From positions 1 to 64,000 of the forward strand of contig JAIOPQ010000001.1 in the NCBI GenBank assembly GCA_021413825.1: a DNA stretch of 64,000 nucleotides, given 5' to 3'. The notes beneath the pieces were generated by a model. The model made no database searches. It was given only the letters and a program-made list of their open reading frames with translations, and was not told the origin of the DNA. Origin of the DNA: Spirochaetia bacterium (GTDB lineage: Bacteria > Spirochaetota > Leptospiria > Leptospirales > Leptonemataceae). This document shows positions 9,183-19,169 of this stretch, one piece after another. Position 1 is the first letter of the stretch. Each line of letters opens with the position of its first letter. The position numbers and the translations under genes were made by a program.

Positions 9183-11057
9183 TTAAACCTCTTCGCCCGA
9201 AACTGGGGCAGTTTTCGGGGCGGCGTACCCCATTTTTTTGGCCTTTAAGGACTGTAGTTCTAAGATAATCACCATTTGTTCTTTGCGCAAAACTTGCTCT
9301 AAGATAGGATCGGCGCCAGAAAGCCTTGAATCCAGCGCTGCGAGCTGCTTTTCCAGAACCAGCTCGCGATGGCCGTCGATCTCAGCACGAATCGTTGCTT
9401 CCGCATGATCCCCCGGAATTTCCGGTGCATTCATGTGCAAACCATTGAAGATGGAGATTACTTCGTCGGGCAATTGCTCGCCAAATACATTGGCCGGAGT
9501 CCAGCGGTTGCCGGAGAGCGCACGCGCTTCCATGTAGCGATACATGATTTCGGACGATTCATCCTGAAATTCAAAATGGCTCAACTCATCGCGCATGCTT
9601 GTAAGTACTTCTGAATGAGAAATCAAAAGCGTAACGATCTTGCGTTCCCGGGCAGCAATCGGATCGACCTTTGTTTTGACATTGGGACCTGGGCGAACTA
9701 CCTTTGCGCTGGACCTGGTCCCAGGCGTATCCGTTCTAAGGCCGATCAATGCAGCACCATCCTGCGCCAGTATCTGGTTTAGTGGTGCTGGTAGCTCGCG
9801 TGTCAAATCTTCCAGGCGCTTCAGGCCATCGCGTTTCAGAGCTGCATCGGCGTCGGTTCGTTTGCGTTCATATTCAGCTCGCACTGCCTCTGAAAACTTG
9901 AGCAAACCTTCGGCTCCGGCTCCAAGCGCGGGTATACTTACCAGACCAGGAAACATTGTTTCTACAATAAGATATCTTTCTGCTGAAATGGACAGGGCCA
10001 GCATGGACAGGATTGTGGCTGGATCAGTCCGATTGGACAGATCAAATGCGTCCATTCCCTCTGGAAGAAGCAAAACCCGACCTCGTAGCTTCCCCTTCTC
10101 CAGGAGTAGGCGCGCGGCTTTCAGCGCAGCAGCTCGACCAGCCTTATCCCCATCCATCATGCAGACAATTGTATCCGCATATTTCTCAATGAGTTTCAGT
10201 TGATTTTCAGTGAATGCTGTGCCCAGAGGTGCCACGGCTCGGCCCAATCCCACGCGTGCAAGACCCAGAACGTCCAGGTAGCCCTCTACCAGAATTGCCT
10301 CACGCGAACTACGGATTTCACGGAGCGATTGGAAGAGCCCATAGAGCGTTTCATGTTTATGAAATACTTTTGAATCCTGGGAGTTTACGTACTTGGCCCG
10401 ATCATCCTGACCTGGCAGTGCGCGCCCACCAAATCCGCAGAGCCTGCCGGATGCATCGCGAATTGGAAACATCAAACGACCGCGAAAGAAATCGTACGGA
10501 CGCCCCTCCCGGTCTTCTTCCTTTACCCGAATGATTCCCATTTCTTTGAGCAAATCTTCTTTGCCGCGGATTCCGTTTTGATCAAGACCTGGAACTACAA
10601 ACTGCCAGGCCTCTGGAGATGAACCGAGTTCGAATGTTTCTGCAATTTCAGTCGCAATCGCGCGCCCGTTCATGTACGCCTGCATACGATCGTCAGTCTT
10701 TAGATGATTTCTGTACAGACGCAACACCTGCTCATTTAGATCATAATATTTCTTAAAGGGATCTTCGCGCGTATGCGATGCGCGCTCAATTCCCGCGTAA
10801 CGCGCAAGATCGTCCAATGCCTGGATAAATGTGATTCCCTCGCGCTCCATCACAAACGTGAACAGATCGCCATCTTTTCCGCAGCCAAAGCAATGATAAC
10901 GTCCGGTATCCGGCCTTACATTAAACGACGGAGATTTTTCGCCATGAAATGGACAGAGGCCCACATAACCTTTGCCGCTTTTCTTGAGCTTAACGAATCG
11001 CCCAACGTACGATTCAATTGGAATTGCTGCGAGAATCCTTTCTTTCAGGTCGCTCAA
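9183..11057 (-). CDS. dnaG: DNA primase
   Basis: Synthesises RNA primers at the replication fork. 624 residues. N-terminal zinc finger with Cys35, His38, Cys56, Cys59 (CPFHGEKSPSF ... YHCFGCG), then the RNA-polymerase core and TOPRIM domain with Glu258 (ILVEGYLDV) and Asp302/Asp304 (MDGDKAG). The C-terminal 150 residues would form the helicase-binding domain. The start is TTG at 11057, supported by GAGGT six bases upstream; that site overlaps the yqeY stop (TGAGGT), so translation is probably coupled. Confidence 0.97.
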   Translation of the reverse strand: MSDLKERILAAIPIESYVGRFVKLKKSGKGYVGLCPFHGEKSPSFNVRPDTGRYHCFGCGKDGDLFTFVMEREGITFIQALDDLARYAGIERASHTREDPFKKYYDLNEQVLRLYRNHLKTDDRMQAYMNGRAIATEIAETFELGSSPEAWQFVVPGLDQNGIRGKEDLLKEMGIIRVKEEDREGRPYDFFRGRLMFPIRDASGRLCGFGGRALPGQDDRAKYVNSQDSKVFHKHETLYGLFQSLREIRSSREAILVEGYLDVLGLARVGLGRAVAPLGTAFTENQLKLIEKYADTIVCMMDGDKAGRAAALKAARLLLEKGKLRGRVLLLPEGMDAFDLSNRTDPATILSMLALSISAERYLIVETMFPGLVSIPALGAGAEGLLKFSEAVRAEYERKRTDADAALKRDGLKRLEDLTRELPAPLNQILAQDGAALIGLRTDTPGTRSSAKVVRPGPNVKTKVDPIAARERKIVTLLISHSEVLTSMRDELSHFEFQDESSEIMYRYMEARALSGNRWTPANVFGEQLPDEVISIFNGLHMNAPEIPGDHAEATIRAEIDGHRELVLEKQLAALDSRLSGADPILEQVLRKEQMVIILELQSLKAKKMGYAAPKTAPVSGEEV

Positions 11058-11066
11058 AAAACGACC

Positions 11067-11522
11067 TCAGCCACCGAGCAGGCTTTTTACTATTTTGTTT
11101 ACCGTAGTTCCGTCAACGTTCTGGCCTTTGAAAGCTGCCATAACTTTACCCATTACTTTTCCAAGATCCTGAGGGCCCTGGGGTTTCATTTCTGCGATAA
11201 CTTCTTCTACTTTTTTGCGAACAACATCCTCTGAAATATTAGCAGGCAAATATGCCTCGAGGATTACAATTTCAGCGGCTTCCTTTGCTGCGAGTTCAGG
11301 CCGATCACCCTTCTCAAACTGCTCTTTTGCATCCACACGCTTCTTGATAGCAGTGCGCATGAGTCGCATAACGGCATCGTCCGGCAGCGAAGTCGCGCCG
11401 GTCTTTGTCATTTCATATTGCAGATCGCTTTTGAGCATACGGAGGGTGCCCAGACGGACCTCCTCCTTTTTTCTCATGGCGTCTTTAATATCTTCGCCAA
11501 TTTTTTCCTGTAACGAAGGCAT
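11067..11522 (-). CDS. GatB/YqeY-family protein
   Basis: 151 residues, the standard YqeY length. The helical N-terminal part (LGTLRMLKSDLQYE) and the C-terminal GatB/YqeY tail (LEAYLPANISEDVV ... DLGKVMGKVMAAFKG) are both typical. YqeY resembles the tRNA-binding end of the GatB amidotransferase subunit, but its role is not settled. Its place between rpsU and dnaG is conserved in many bacteria. It starts within the rpsU stop (TGATG at 11520-11524). Confidence 0.93.
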   Translation of the reverse strand: MPSLQEKIGEDIKDAMRKKEEVRLGTLRMLKSDLQYEMTKTGATSLPDDAVMRLMRTAIKKRVDAKEQFEKGDRPELAAKEAAEIVILEAYLPANISEDVVRKKVEEVIAEMKPQGPQDLGKVMGKVMAAFKGQNVDGTTVNKIVKSLLGG

Positions 11523-11731
11523 CAGGCCTTGTCTTTGCGAAGCATCAGGATGCGTTTCTTTTCCCGTTTGCGAACGGCTGCATCGTGCTTGCGTTTACGT
11601 CTTTCGGAAGGTTTTTCAAAGTATTCGCGGCGTTTGATTTCTGATTGAATTCCCGCGTTGACACATTCTCTTTTGAATCTTTTCAGGGCCGATTCGATTG
11701 ATTCGCCCTCTTTTACAACAACACCGATCAT
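11522..11731 (-). CDS. rpsU: Ribosomal protein S21
   Basis: 69 residues beginning [20 protein letters not shown] and ending in a Lys/Arg-rich tail, as in S21. From memory the Leptospira protein is very similar in start and in the REYFEKPS segment, which sets the start at 11731. No Shine-Dalgarno is correctly placed for this ATG; the only good one (GGAG) serves an in-frame ATG 21 bases upstream that opens a five-codon frame stopping at TAG. S21 binds near the anti-Shine-Dalgarno end of 16S rRNA, so initiation here may be regulated. Confidence 0.97.
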   Translation of the reverse strand: MIGVVVKEGESIESALKRFKRECVNAGIQSEIKRREYFEKPSERRKRKHDAAVRKREKKRILMLRKDKA

Positions 11732-11734
11732 ATA

Positions 11735-11752
11735 CTAGAAACGAAGCTCCAT
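11735..11752 (-). promoter_or_regulatory. Five-codon leader frame before rpsU (reinitiation site)
   Basis: On the minus strand AGGAG, six bases, ATG, then codons for MELRF and TAG, then TAT and the rpsU ATG. The leader is in frame with rpsU and its stop lies three bases before the rpsU start, ideal for terminate-and-reinitiate coupling. It could also be read as an rpsU start interrupted by a TAG codon. The geometry is seen; the regulatory role is inferred. Confidence 0.5.
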
Positions 11753-11865
11753 TTTACTCTCCTGAAATTTGCTAAAAAAGCAAGATTTTTGGCTGCAATC
11801 GCTGCGTCTATAAGGAATTTCAGCCCGCCTCTGGGTACTCAATCTTGTCAATTTTTAGAATTTCG

Positions 11866-14178
11866 ATGACAGAAGTCAGGGCCCAAACGACCCTGGAATC
11901 AGTGTTCTCCTGGATAACTCGTAGTGCCCCGTTGGGACCTTTTGCCCTCATATTATCCACATACCTGTTCACACCTTATGCTCCATTGGCCGCGGAGATA
12001 ACGGAAGTTCACCCTGGTATACCAGTGGCGCTCAAGGGCATGGAAGTCTTCCTTGATCCAGATGCAACCCTGAGCTATGAAGATGTCCAGGCACAAACGT
12101 TCAAGGGCATAGTCGGAGACAATTATGTGCAGGGGTTCTCAAGTGGTGCCCTCTGGGTTCGATTCGAGACCGAGAACAAAGGCCCCCCATCTGATTGGCT
12201 GCTGGTTCAGGGATACGCCATGGTCCAGCACCTTGAATTATTCGGTCCAGGCTCAAGGACTGAAACCGGCGCTTCCCTTCCTGTTGCAGAAAGGGCTGTC
12301 GGGGAAAGAATCCTTTTACTCCCCATGCAGTGCAAGGGCCGACAGACGTGGTATCTACGCGTCCGGGGTGAAACCGCTTTACGGGTGCAACTGCAAATCA
12401 TGGATCATAAGGCCTTCCAGGCCCATGACAGACGCGGCATTCTCTGGCTGGCTCTGTATGTGGGCAGTTGTCTTGGCCTGACAATCTTTTCCTGGGTGGC
12501 CGGTCTCCTCGATCGCAATGCCGGATTTATGTTGTTTGGGTCGAGTCTTCTGATGGGAATCTTCATCGTTCTGTCGCAATGGGGATACATTTCCTACTAC
12601 GTGTTTCCGTATAACCCTGGCTATGCGATGATAGCCAATTCTGTCTTCCCGGGCTTGTTTGCACTTTTTACAATTGAATTCTCGCGCAAGTTTCTTGCAG
12701 CGCGAACGATTTCAAAGGGACTTGATCTGGGCCTCAAGGGGCTGAGTGGCCTGAGCCTTTTACTGGCCAGCTACGCAATTCTTAACCCGGGTCTGATTAC
12801 CCGGATCAACAACCTTTTAATCATCGCTTTGCTCTTGAGCCTGACAACTCTAATAGTTATGGCTATTCGACGTGGAACAAAATCAGCTCGCTATTTCTTG
12901 ATCGCAAGTCTATTCTATTTCACCAGTGCTATCCCCTATTTACTCAAGATATTTGGAATTCTTCAAGGAGGGTTCTGGAGCGACTACGGGACATTATTCG
13001 GCGGATTTTTATATTCGCTGGTGCTTGCTGGTGGTTTGATTGACCGGCTCAGATCGCTTGCCGGGGAAAGAGCTTCGATTGAAACGATTGCTCGCGAACG
13101 CGCTGAGTTTTTTGCAATGATGAGTCATGAGATTCGCACGCCTATGAATGGTGTGATCTGGATGACGGATTTGCTCAACTCAGGATCACTCACTCCTTCG
13201 CAAAAGCCAATCGTGAATGCTCTGGCTGAGAGTGCTCGCAGTCTGCTGCGCATTATCAATGATTTTCTGGATTTTTCGCGTCTGCAATCGGTTGCGTTTA
13301 AAGTTGAAGCTAACTCTTTCAGCGTTCGCCAGCTTTTGAGTGGGGTACGCGATGCACTTGCCTCGCTTGGGGAAACGCGGGGAATTGAAATTGAAACCAC
13401 AGTTGATCCGGCACTTCCAGAAAGGCTCTCTGGCGACGAACTGCGTCTGCGGCAGATTCTACTCAACCTTGGAAGCAACGGTCTAAAATTTACAGATAAA
13501 GGTAAAATCGTAATAGCTTTACGTCTATTAGCCGCAGACGATGAGCGAATGCAGGTTGAGTTCAGCGTGCGTGATACTGGCCAAGGAATTCCTGCGGAAA
13601 GGATCGGAGACTTATTCAAGCCTTTCGTTCGACTGCATCCAGAATCCATGGCAGTTGGGACGGGACTTGGACTTGCAATCGCCAACAAACTTGTTGAGTA
13701 CATGGGCGGTAAGATCCAGGTTGAAAGCAAAGTGGATGAAGGATCGGTTTTTCGATTCGCAATCTGGCTCTACTGGGCCGCAGATGTGCCGGCCGTGCGA
13801 GTGCAATCCACGCAGACCTATGACTTGCGGGTACTCGTAGCCGAGGATAATGAAATCAATCGTATGGTTGCACAGACCCTCTTCCAATCCCTGGGCATGT
13901 CTGTTGAACTGGTTGAAAACGGTCGCGAAGCGCTCGATAAACTCGAAAAAGAAACCTTTGACCTTGTTTTCCTGGACCTGCAGATGCCTGTCATGGACGG
14001 CGAAACAGCAGCCGCTCACATTCGCAAGCTTTACCAGGGGCTATACGTCGTGGCACTGACTGCAAATGCAGAGACATCAATCGTTGAAGATGGCCTGGCC
14101 GACCAATTATTATTGAAACCCCTCACCGTTGACGCCGCGCGCCAGGTACTCGAGGCATTTCGCGCGTCGCGAAGATAA
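11866..14178 (+). CDS. 7TMR-DISM hybrid histidine kinase with receiver
   Basis: 770 residues from ATG 11866; a TTG at 11845 would add seven. A signal-like hydrophobic stretch (about 24-44) precedes an extracytoplasmic beta domain of about 140 residues like 7TMR-DISMED2 (GALWVRFETENKG, WLLVQGYAMVQHLELF). Seven membrane helices follow (about 190-395). Then HisKA with AMMSHEIRTPMNG (phospho-His 421), ATPase domain (DTGQGIP, GTGLGLAIANKL), and a receiver with Asp704 in FLDLQMPVMDG and Lys751. DISM sensors often bind carbohydrates, but the ligand is unknown. No output partner is adjacent. It is divergent from the rpsU operon. Confidence 0.92.
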   Translation: MTEVRAQTTLESVFSWITRSAPLGPFALILSTYLFTPYAPLAAEITEVHPGIPVALKGMEVFLDPDATLSYEDVQAQTFKGIVGDNYVQGFSSGALWVRFETENKGPPSDWLLVQGYAMVQHLELFGPGSRTETGASLPVAERAVGERILLLPMQCKGRQTWYLRVRGETALRVQLQIMDHKAFQAHDRRGILWLALYVGSCLGLTIFSWVAGLLDRNAGFMLFGSSLLMGIFIVLSQWGYISYYVFPYNPGYAMIANSVFPGLFALFTIEFSRKFLAARTISKGLDLGLKGLSGLSLLLASYAILNPGLITRINNLLIIALLLSLTTLIVMAIRRGTKSARYFLIASLFYFTSAIPYLLKIFGILQGGFWSDYGTLFGGFLYSLVLAGGLIDRLRSLAGERASIETIARERAEFFAMMSHEIRTPMNGVIWMTDLLNSGSLTPSQKPIVNALAESARSLLRIINDFLDFSRLQSVAFKVEANSFSVRQLLSGVRDALASLGETRGIEIETTVDPALPERLSGDELRLRQILLNLGSNGLKFTDKGKIVIALRLLAADDERMQVEFSVRDTGQGIPAERIGDLFKPFVRLHPESMAVGTGLGLAIANKLVEYMGGKIQVESKVDEGSVFRFAIWLYWAADVPAVRVQSTQTYDLRVLVAEDNEINRMVAQTLFQSLGMSVELVENGREALDKLEKETFDLVFLDLQMPVMDGETAAAHIRKLYQGLYVVALTANAETSIVEDGLADQLLLKPLTVDAARQVLEAFRASRR

Positions 14179-14256
14179 TTTCCTCAAGGTTTCCGCTCAA
14201 TTGTACGAAAATCGCTTCAGGGAAAGCGCATTTCTGCCGTACCACAATAAGACATA

Positions 14257-14274
14257 ATGCGGCGAATGTCGCAT
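14257..14274 (+). promoter_or_regulatory. Leader hairpin before the 71-residue gene
   Basis: ATGCGGC-gaat-GTCGCAT forms a seven-pair stem (one G-U) with a GAAU loop, ending eight bases before the GGGGAG ribosome-binding site of the next gene. It may stabilise the mRNA or modulate initiation. Only the pairing is seen. Confidence 0.3.
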
Positions 14275-14291
14275 AAGCAACGGGGAGTTAC

Positions 14292-14507
14292 ATGAAACTA
14301 GCAGACAACGAATTTAGAAAGCAGCTCGAGCAATATATCCAATTCAGGGGAATTGATATCATCCTTCACCTAAAAGACGGAACAATCATCGAACTGGACA
14401 AGAATCGCAAGATCGATGGAGACATAGTCATCCGCCACAACCGCGAAGGTAAAAAAGAAGGGATCCATCTCGAAGATATAGTAAAAGCTGATTTCTACGC
14501 AGCGTAA
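14292..14507 (+). CDS. Small uncharacterised protein (71 aa)
   Basis: A well-supported small gene: GGGGAG six bases before the ATG, and terminator-like hairpins follow. The product has a helical N-terminus (EFRKQLEQYIQFRG) and then a run of short beta strands (IDIILHLKDGTIIELD, GDIVIRHN, EGIHLEDIVKADFY), looking like a compact beta-barrel such as an Sm or SH3-like fold. I do not recognise the family. It stands alone between the DISM kinase and the convergent MerR/TPR gene. No signal peptide or membrane segment, so cytoplasmic. Confidence 0.75.
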   Translation: MKLADNEFRKQLEQYIQFRGIDIILHLKDGTIIELDKNRKIDGDIVIRHNREGKKEGIHLEDIVKADFYAA

Positions 14508-14540
14508 GAACCAGGAAATCTTACCACAGAGAACGCAGCG

Positions 14541-14605
14541 GGCCCAGAGACGCATAACTGTCTCGGGGCCTGATAGCACCTTGAAGTCCTCAGATTACTC
14601 TGAGG
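14541..14605. terminator. Two tandem hairpins between convergent genes
   Basis: The first hairpin pairs GGCCCAGAGAC (14541-14551) with GTCTCGGGGCC (14560-14570), ten of eleven pairs; the second pairs CCTCAGA (14588-14594) with TCTGAGG (14599-14605) over a TTAC loop, followed by TTT. They lie between the rightward small gene and a leftward gene, so a bidirectional terminator is likely. The left part sits in a stretch resembling a CCACAGAG-type interspersed repeat. Confidence 0.6.
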
Positions 14606-14623
14606 TTTAAGCCTTTCCGCGGC

Positions 14624-15487
14624 CTACGCGTCGATTAGCCCGCGATCCATGCTCTTTTGTTGGTCGATATCAACAATGAACTGCCTTGCCTGCTCAGACC
14701 ATTCTGAATCCGGATCGAGTTCCAGATATGCTTCAAAGTATGCACGGGCTGGATCACCGTGACCCAGCTTCAAATAGAGAACTGCCAGATTAAAATGCGA
14801 TTCTGGAAAATCAGGGTCGAGTCTGATGGATTCCTGGAAATACCGAATGGCAGGCGCATACTTGCCTTGCTTAAAATATGCATTTGCCGTATTGTAGACC
14901 GCTTCCACGCAATCTGGATTTTTCTTTGCAGCCTCTTCATAGAATGCAAGCGCGCGATTCCAGCGGCCTTCATCAAATGCGAGATTCCCCCGCTCGATCA
15001 AGGCACCTGGATGGGCGGGCTGGAGTTTTAGAATTTCCGCAAGCACTCGAAGTAGACGCTTCTTGTCATCTGTTGCAAGAGCCTCTGCGTATGCTTCTTC
15101 CAGAACTTTTATTCTATCTTCCGGCTCTGCTTTCTTTTTGAGAGCGAGAATCCTGGTTTGCTCTTCTCCCTGGGTCTGATCTGTGTCATAGGGAATGAGT
15201 GCCAGCTGGCCCAGCTCGGGCTCCGAATACATTACACCATCGACTCGAAAGCAAACACCAAAATCAGTTGAGGCCAGCGACAGATTGGTCATTAAATCAG
15301 GACTGCGCATCATTCTGCGGATTCTACGCAGTCCTATGCGTCTGTTTCTGCATTCCCAGATAAATTGAATGCGTCTTAGATCAAAAAAACCAAGTTCTGC
15401 CTCTCCGGGCAAGAGCCCCGTACGGCGCCAGTAATCGATGTGATACCGGGGAATTGACAGTTTTATGGCTGCAACGGAAACGCGCAT
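14624..15487 (-). CDS. MerR-like DNA-binding domain fused to TPR repeats
   Basis: 287 residues. Residues about 5-65 look like a MerR-type winged helix ([15 protein letters not shown], then [27 protein letters not shown]). After a linker with a short beta region, residues about 130-275 form TPR repeats with the usual signature ([64 protein letters not shown]). TPRs normally bind proteins, so this may be a regulator that takes its signal from a partner rather than a small effector. Divergent from dnaE with 63 bases between starts. Confidence 0.82.
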   Translation of the reverse strand: MRVSVAAIKLSIPRYHIDYWRRTGLLPGEAELGFFDLRRIQFIWECRNRRIGLRRIRRMMRSPDLMTNLSLASTDFGVCFRVDGVMYSEPELGQLALIPYDTDQTQGEEQTRILALKKKAEPEDRIKVLEEAYAEALATDDKKRLLRVLAEILKLQPAHPGALIERGNLAFDEGRWNRALAFYEEAAKKNPDCVEAVYNTANAYFKQGKYAPAIRYFQESIRLDPDFPESHFNLAVLYLKLGHGDPARAYFEAYLELDPDSEWSEQARQFIVDIDQQKSMDRGLIDA

Positions 15488-15550
15488 AATCGTGTAGCAG
15501 CAATTCTCTTCATTGCTTGCCGGGTTTTCCAGTCTTTTTTCTTATGTCGC

Positions 15551-18500
15551 ATGGCTGAATCCTCGGAAAACTCACCCCCCTCCGAACCGGCAAAAGGCCC
15601 CGATTTCGCCCACCTGCACTTACATACAACCTACAGCCTCCTCGACGGCGCCATCAGAATCCCGGATCTGATGAAGCATTGCAAAGAACACGGAATGTCA
15701 TCTGTTGCCATGACAGATCACGGAAACATGTTCGGGGCGATTGAATTCTATAAGGAAGCAACCAAACAGGGAATCAAGCCAATCATTGGAAACGAAGTAT
15801 ACGTTGCTCCTGGTAGCCGCATGGAGAAACGCCAGATTGAAAAACTGGCAGATGGAAATAACTATCACCTCATCTTGCTTGCGCAGAATGCTGTGGGCTA
15901 TCAGAACCTGATTCGTCTCACCAGCCGCTCGTATACAGAGGGATTTTATAAAAAGCCGCGCATCGACTACGAACTTCTGGAGCAACATTCAGATGGGCTC
16001 ATCTGCCTTACCGCATGTCTGGGTGGAGAAGTTCAAAATAAGATTCTAAACGGCAAAGAATCAGAAGCGGCTAACCTGGCAGGCAAGTTAAAAGAGATAT
16101 TTGGACCGGATCGATTTTACCTGGAACTTCAAAACCATGGAATGCCTGAGGAACGCACCGCAGCCCTGGGCAACATCGAGATAGCGCGCAAGAATGGGAT
16201 CAAAATGGCGCTCACCAACGATAGCCATTTCCTCAAGAAGTCCGACCATGCAGCGCAGGATATTCTGCTTCGCATCAATCAAAAGAAAACCATCGAAGAT
16301 CCTACGTTCTTTTCATTTACGCCTGATTTTCATGTAAAAACGCCGCAGGAAATGTGGGGACTGTTTCCAGAAATTCCAGAGGCATTCCATAACACTCTGC
16401 GCATTGCAGAAATGGTGGATCTAAATTTCAAGTTTGGAAATCCCCTGCTCCCACGGTTCGACGTACCGGAAGGATACACGCTTGATAGCTACTTGCATCA
16501 TCTAGCACTTGAAGGTTTGAAGAAACGCTACGGAACAATTACTCCACCTGTTCAAGAGCGATTTGATTTTGAATTCAATGTGATTAAGAACATGGATTTT
16601 GCTGGATACTTCCTGATTGTTCAGGACTTTATTAACTACGCAAAACGCAGCGATATTCCTGTGGGTCCGGGTAGAGGTTCAGCGGCAGGAAGCATTATTT
16701 CCTATGCGCTTGGAATTACGGATCTTGATCCAATTCGGTTTGGACTTCTGTTTGAGAGATTTCTGAATCCAGACAGAAAGGAAATGCCGGATATTGACGT
16801 GGATTTCTGCGTGGAACGCCGCGAAGAAGTGATTGCATATGTTAGACACAAGTACGGCCAGGATCGAGTTGGACAGATCATTACATATGGAACCATGTCA
16901 GCGCGCGCCTGCCTCAAGGACGTTGCGCGCGTACTAAACATTCCGTTTGCAGAATCAAATGAAATGTCCAAAATGTTCCCGGAAACGCTCGGAATTTCAA
17001 TCGAAGAAGCGCTAAAGCAATCCAAGGAATTGCGGGCGTATTCAGAGAAAGGTGAAATCCAAAAACGACTCTTTACGGCTGCCCTTCGCCTTGAAGATAA
17101 TGTACGTCATACTGGTGTACATGCTGCTGGTGTCGTAATTTCTCCAGTGCCGCTTGAAGAGATCGTTCCGCTTGCAACCGTTGCATCCAAGGATGAAAAC
17201 TCAGACGGCGGTCGTGTGCTCGTAACGCAGTATGATATGTCGGCGCTAGCCGATGTTGGCCTGGTTAAGATGGACTTCCTGGGGCTCAGGAACCTGACTG
17301 TGCTTCACCGCACTGTCCAGGAAGTGGAACGTCGCACGGGCAAACGCATTGATCTATTAAATCTTCCCATGGAAGATCCCGCAACATTCAAGCTCTTACA
17401 AAAAGCAGATCTAAAGGGTGTGTTCCAGCTTGAGACCTCACCAGGTATGCGCGATTTCTGCATTCGAATCAAACCCAATCGATTTGAAGATTTGATCGAT
17501 CTAATTGCGCTCTACCGTCCAGGTCCGCTTCAATCCGGAATGGCAGAGTCTTATATCAAACGCAGACGTGGTCAGGAGAAAGTAACGTTTCCGCATCCGG
17601 ATCTGCGCGAAGTCCTGGGTGATACATTCGGTGTTATGATCTACCAGGAACAGGTCATGCTCATCTCACGTAAGATCGGCGGATTTACTCCTGGTGAATC
17701 CGATGCACTTCGCAAAGCGATGGGTAAAAAGATCCACGAGAAGATGCAGGAGATGAAAGCTAAATTTGTGCAGGGCTCAGTCAAGGCCGGTCACAAGGAA
17801 AAATTCGCAGTCGACCTGTTTGATCAGATGGCAGAGTTCGCGTCGTACGGTTTTAACAAATCTCATTCTGCGGCATATGCTCTCATAGTGTATCAAACCG
17901 CTTACATGAAGGCGAACTATCCTACGGATACAATGCGTTCACTTCTGGAAAGCAAGGTGGGAAAAACAGAAGAACTGGTCCCTTACTTGAATTCATGTCA
18001 TGAATCCGGAATTACAATCCAGGGCCCGGATGTGAACGCATCTGAACTCTCTTTCTCCTATGTAGAAGAGGGAAAGATCAGATTTGGCCTGGGAGCAATC
18101 AAGAACGTGGGCGAGCTTGCAGCTAAATCCGTAATGGAGGAACGCAAATCCGGGCCGTACAAAGGCCTCCTCGATTTCCTTGAACGTGTGGATCTGCGTC
18201 TTTGCAATCGTAGGACTGTAGAAGCGCTGATTTTATCCGGCGCGTTCGATTCATTTGGTTATACCAGAAAGGCTTTGATGGGTTCACTTGACCTGGCGTA
18301 TCAGCGGGCACAGAAATCCCAGGAAGATCGCGTATCCGGTCAGGTTTCACTATTTGGTGAATCGAGTTCGCAGGAAGATATAATTCCAAAAGGAGAAAAC
18401 GTAGCAGAGTTTGATGAGATGACACTCCTCAGAAACGAGCGTGAAATGCTCGGATGTTATCTGACTTCGCATCCGCTTGCACGATTTGACCGGGTGCTCG

Positions 18501-19096
18501 CCAGAATGGGTGTGCGCACAATTGAAATGCTACAGCGAATGAATGCAAACGATCGCGTAGAAATGGCAGGCGTCGTAGGCGATATTTCCAAACGCATTAC
18601 CAAGACCGGAAAAGAAATGTGGAACGTGCGAATCGAAGACCGCACCGGCTCAATCGACAGCGTTATTTTTTCAACAATCATTGAACAATCGCGACACATC
18701 TTGCTTAAAGACACCCCTCTCCTGTTTAAAGGCCGCATTGAGAAAGACGACGAGAAGCCAATGCCGCGCCTTCGCATTGAAACGATCCGGGAAATCACAA
18801 ACGAATCAATTGAAGAGAAATTAGAGAAATCCCTGCATGTTAAGATGGACTCTCTTCCGCCAACTGAAGCAGAACTGATGCTGCGTCAAATTCATACGAT
18901 TCTTAAATGCAATCGCGGAAAACTGAGCGTTTACTTTCATATAGCATCCACGCAGAATCCCGAATCCAGAAAAGTGATCAAAGCACACGAAAGCTTCAGC
19001 GTTGATATGAACAAAGGAATGCTTGAACAACTAAAGAAGATTACCTGCGTGGAAGCAGTGTTTCTCTCTGTTGGAAATCAACTCAGACCTGTTTAG
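15551..19096 (+). CDS. dnaE: DNA polymerase III alpha subunit
   Basis: Replicative polymerase catalytic subunit, 1181 residues. N-terminal PHP domain begins at [13 protein letters not shown]; the palm holds the catalytic aspartates at about 414 and 416 (PDIDVDF) and 575 (VKMDFLG), matching E. coli 401/403/555 in pattern. [12 protein letters not shown] marks the polymerase core. Later come helix-hairpin-helix and OB domains ([13 protein letters not shown]). No Shine-Dalgarno is seen before the ATG at 15551; no nearer in-frame start fits better. It seems to be a single-gene unit. Confidence 0.97.
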   Translation: MAESSENSPPSEPAKGPDFAHLHLHTTYSLLDGAIRIPDLMKHCKEHGMSSVAMTDHGNMFGAIEFYKEATKQGIKPIIGNEVYVAPGSRMEKRQIEKLADGNNYHLILLAQNAVGYQNLIRLTSRSYTEGFYKKPRIDYELLEQHSDGLICLTACLGGEVQNKILNGKESEAANLAGKLKEIFGPDRFYLELQNHGMPEERTAALGNIEIARKNGIKMALTNDSHFLKKSDHAAQDILLRINQKKTIEDPTFFSFTPDFHVKTPQEMWGLFPEIPEAFHNTLRIAEMVDLNFKFGNPLLPRFDVPEGYTLDSYLHHLALEGLKKRYGTITPPVQERFDFEFNVIKNMDFAGYFLIVQDFINYAKRSDIPVGPGRGSAAGSIISYALGITDLDPIRFGLLFERFLNPDRKEMPDIDVDFCVERREEVIAYVRHKYGQDRVGQIITYGTMSARACLKDVARVLNIPFAESNEMSKMFPETLGISIEEALKQSKELRAYSEKGEIQKRLFTAALRLEDNVRHTGVHAAGVVISPVPLEEIVPLATVASKDENSDGGRVLVTQYDMSALADVGLVKMDFLGLRNLTVLHRTVQEVERRTGKRIDLLNLPMEDPATFKLLQKADLKGVFQLETSPGMRDFCIRIKPNRFEDLIDLIALYRPGPLQSGMAESYIKRRRGQEKVTFPHPDLREVLGDTFGVMIYQEQVMLISRKIGGFTPGESDALRKAMGKKIHEKMQEMKAKFVQGSVKAGHKEKFAVDLFDQMAEFASYGFNKSHSAAYALIVYQTAYMKANYPTDTMRSLLESKVGKTEELVPYLNSCHESGITIQGPDVNASELSFSYVEEGKIRFGLGAIKNVGELAAKSVMEERKSGPYKGLLDFLERVDLRLCNRRTVEALILSGAFDSFGYTRKALMGSLDLAYQRAQKSQEDRVSGQVSLFGESSSQEDIIPKGENVAEFDEMTLLRNEREMLGCYLTSHPLARFDRVLARMGVRTIEMLQRMNANDRVEMAGVVGDISKRITKTGKEMWNVRIEDRTGSIDSVIFSTIIEQSRHILLKDTPLLFKGRIEKDDEKPMPRLRIETIREITNESIEEKLEKSLHVKMDSLPPTEAELMLRQIHTILKCNRGKLSVYFHIASTQNPESRKVIKAHESFSVDMNKGMLEQLKKITCVEAVFLSVGNQLRPV

Positions 19097-19169
19097 CCTC
19101 CCAATTCCGCTGGATTAACTTGCACCGTATTCCATGCTGGTCTTCGACTATTGCACAGGGCGGTGATCT

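Noticed and set aside
11765..11781. TTGCT/AGCAA hairpin upstream of rpsU as a terminator
   Set aside because: Only five pairs around an A-rich loop in a promoter region between divergent genes; too weak to call.
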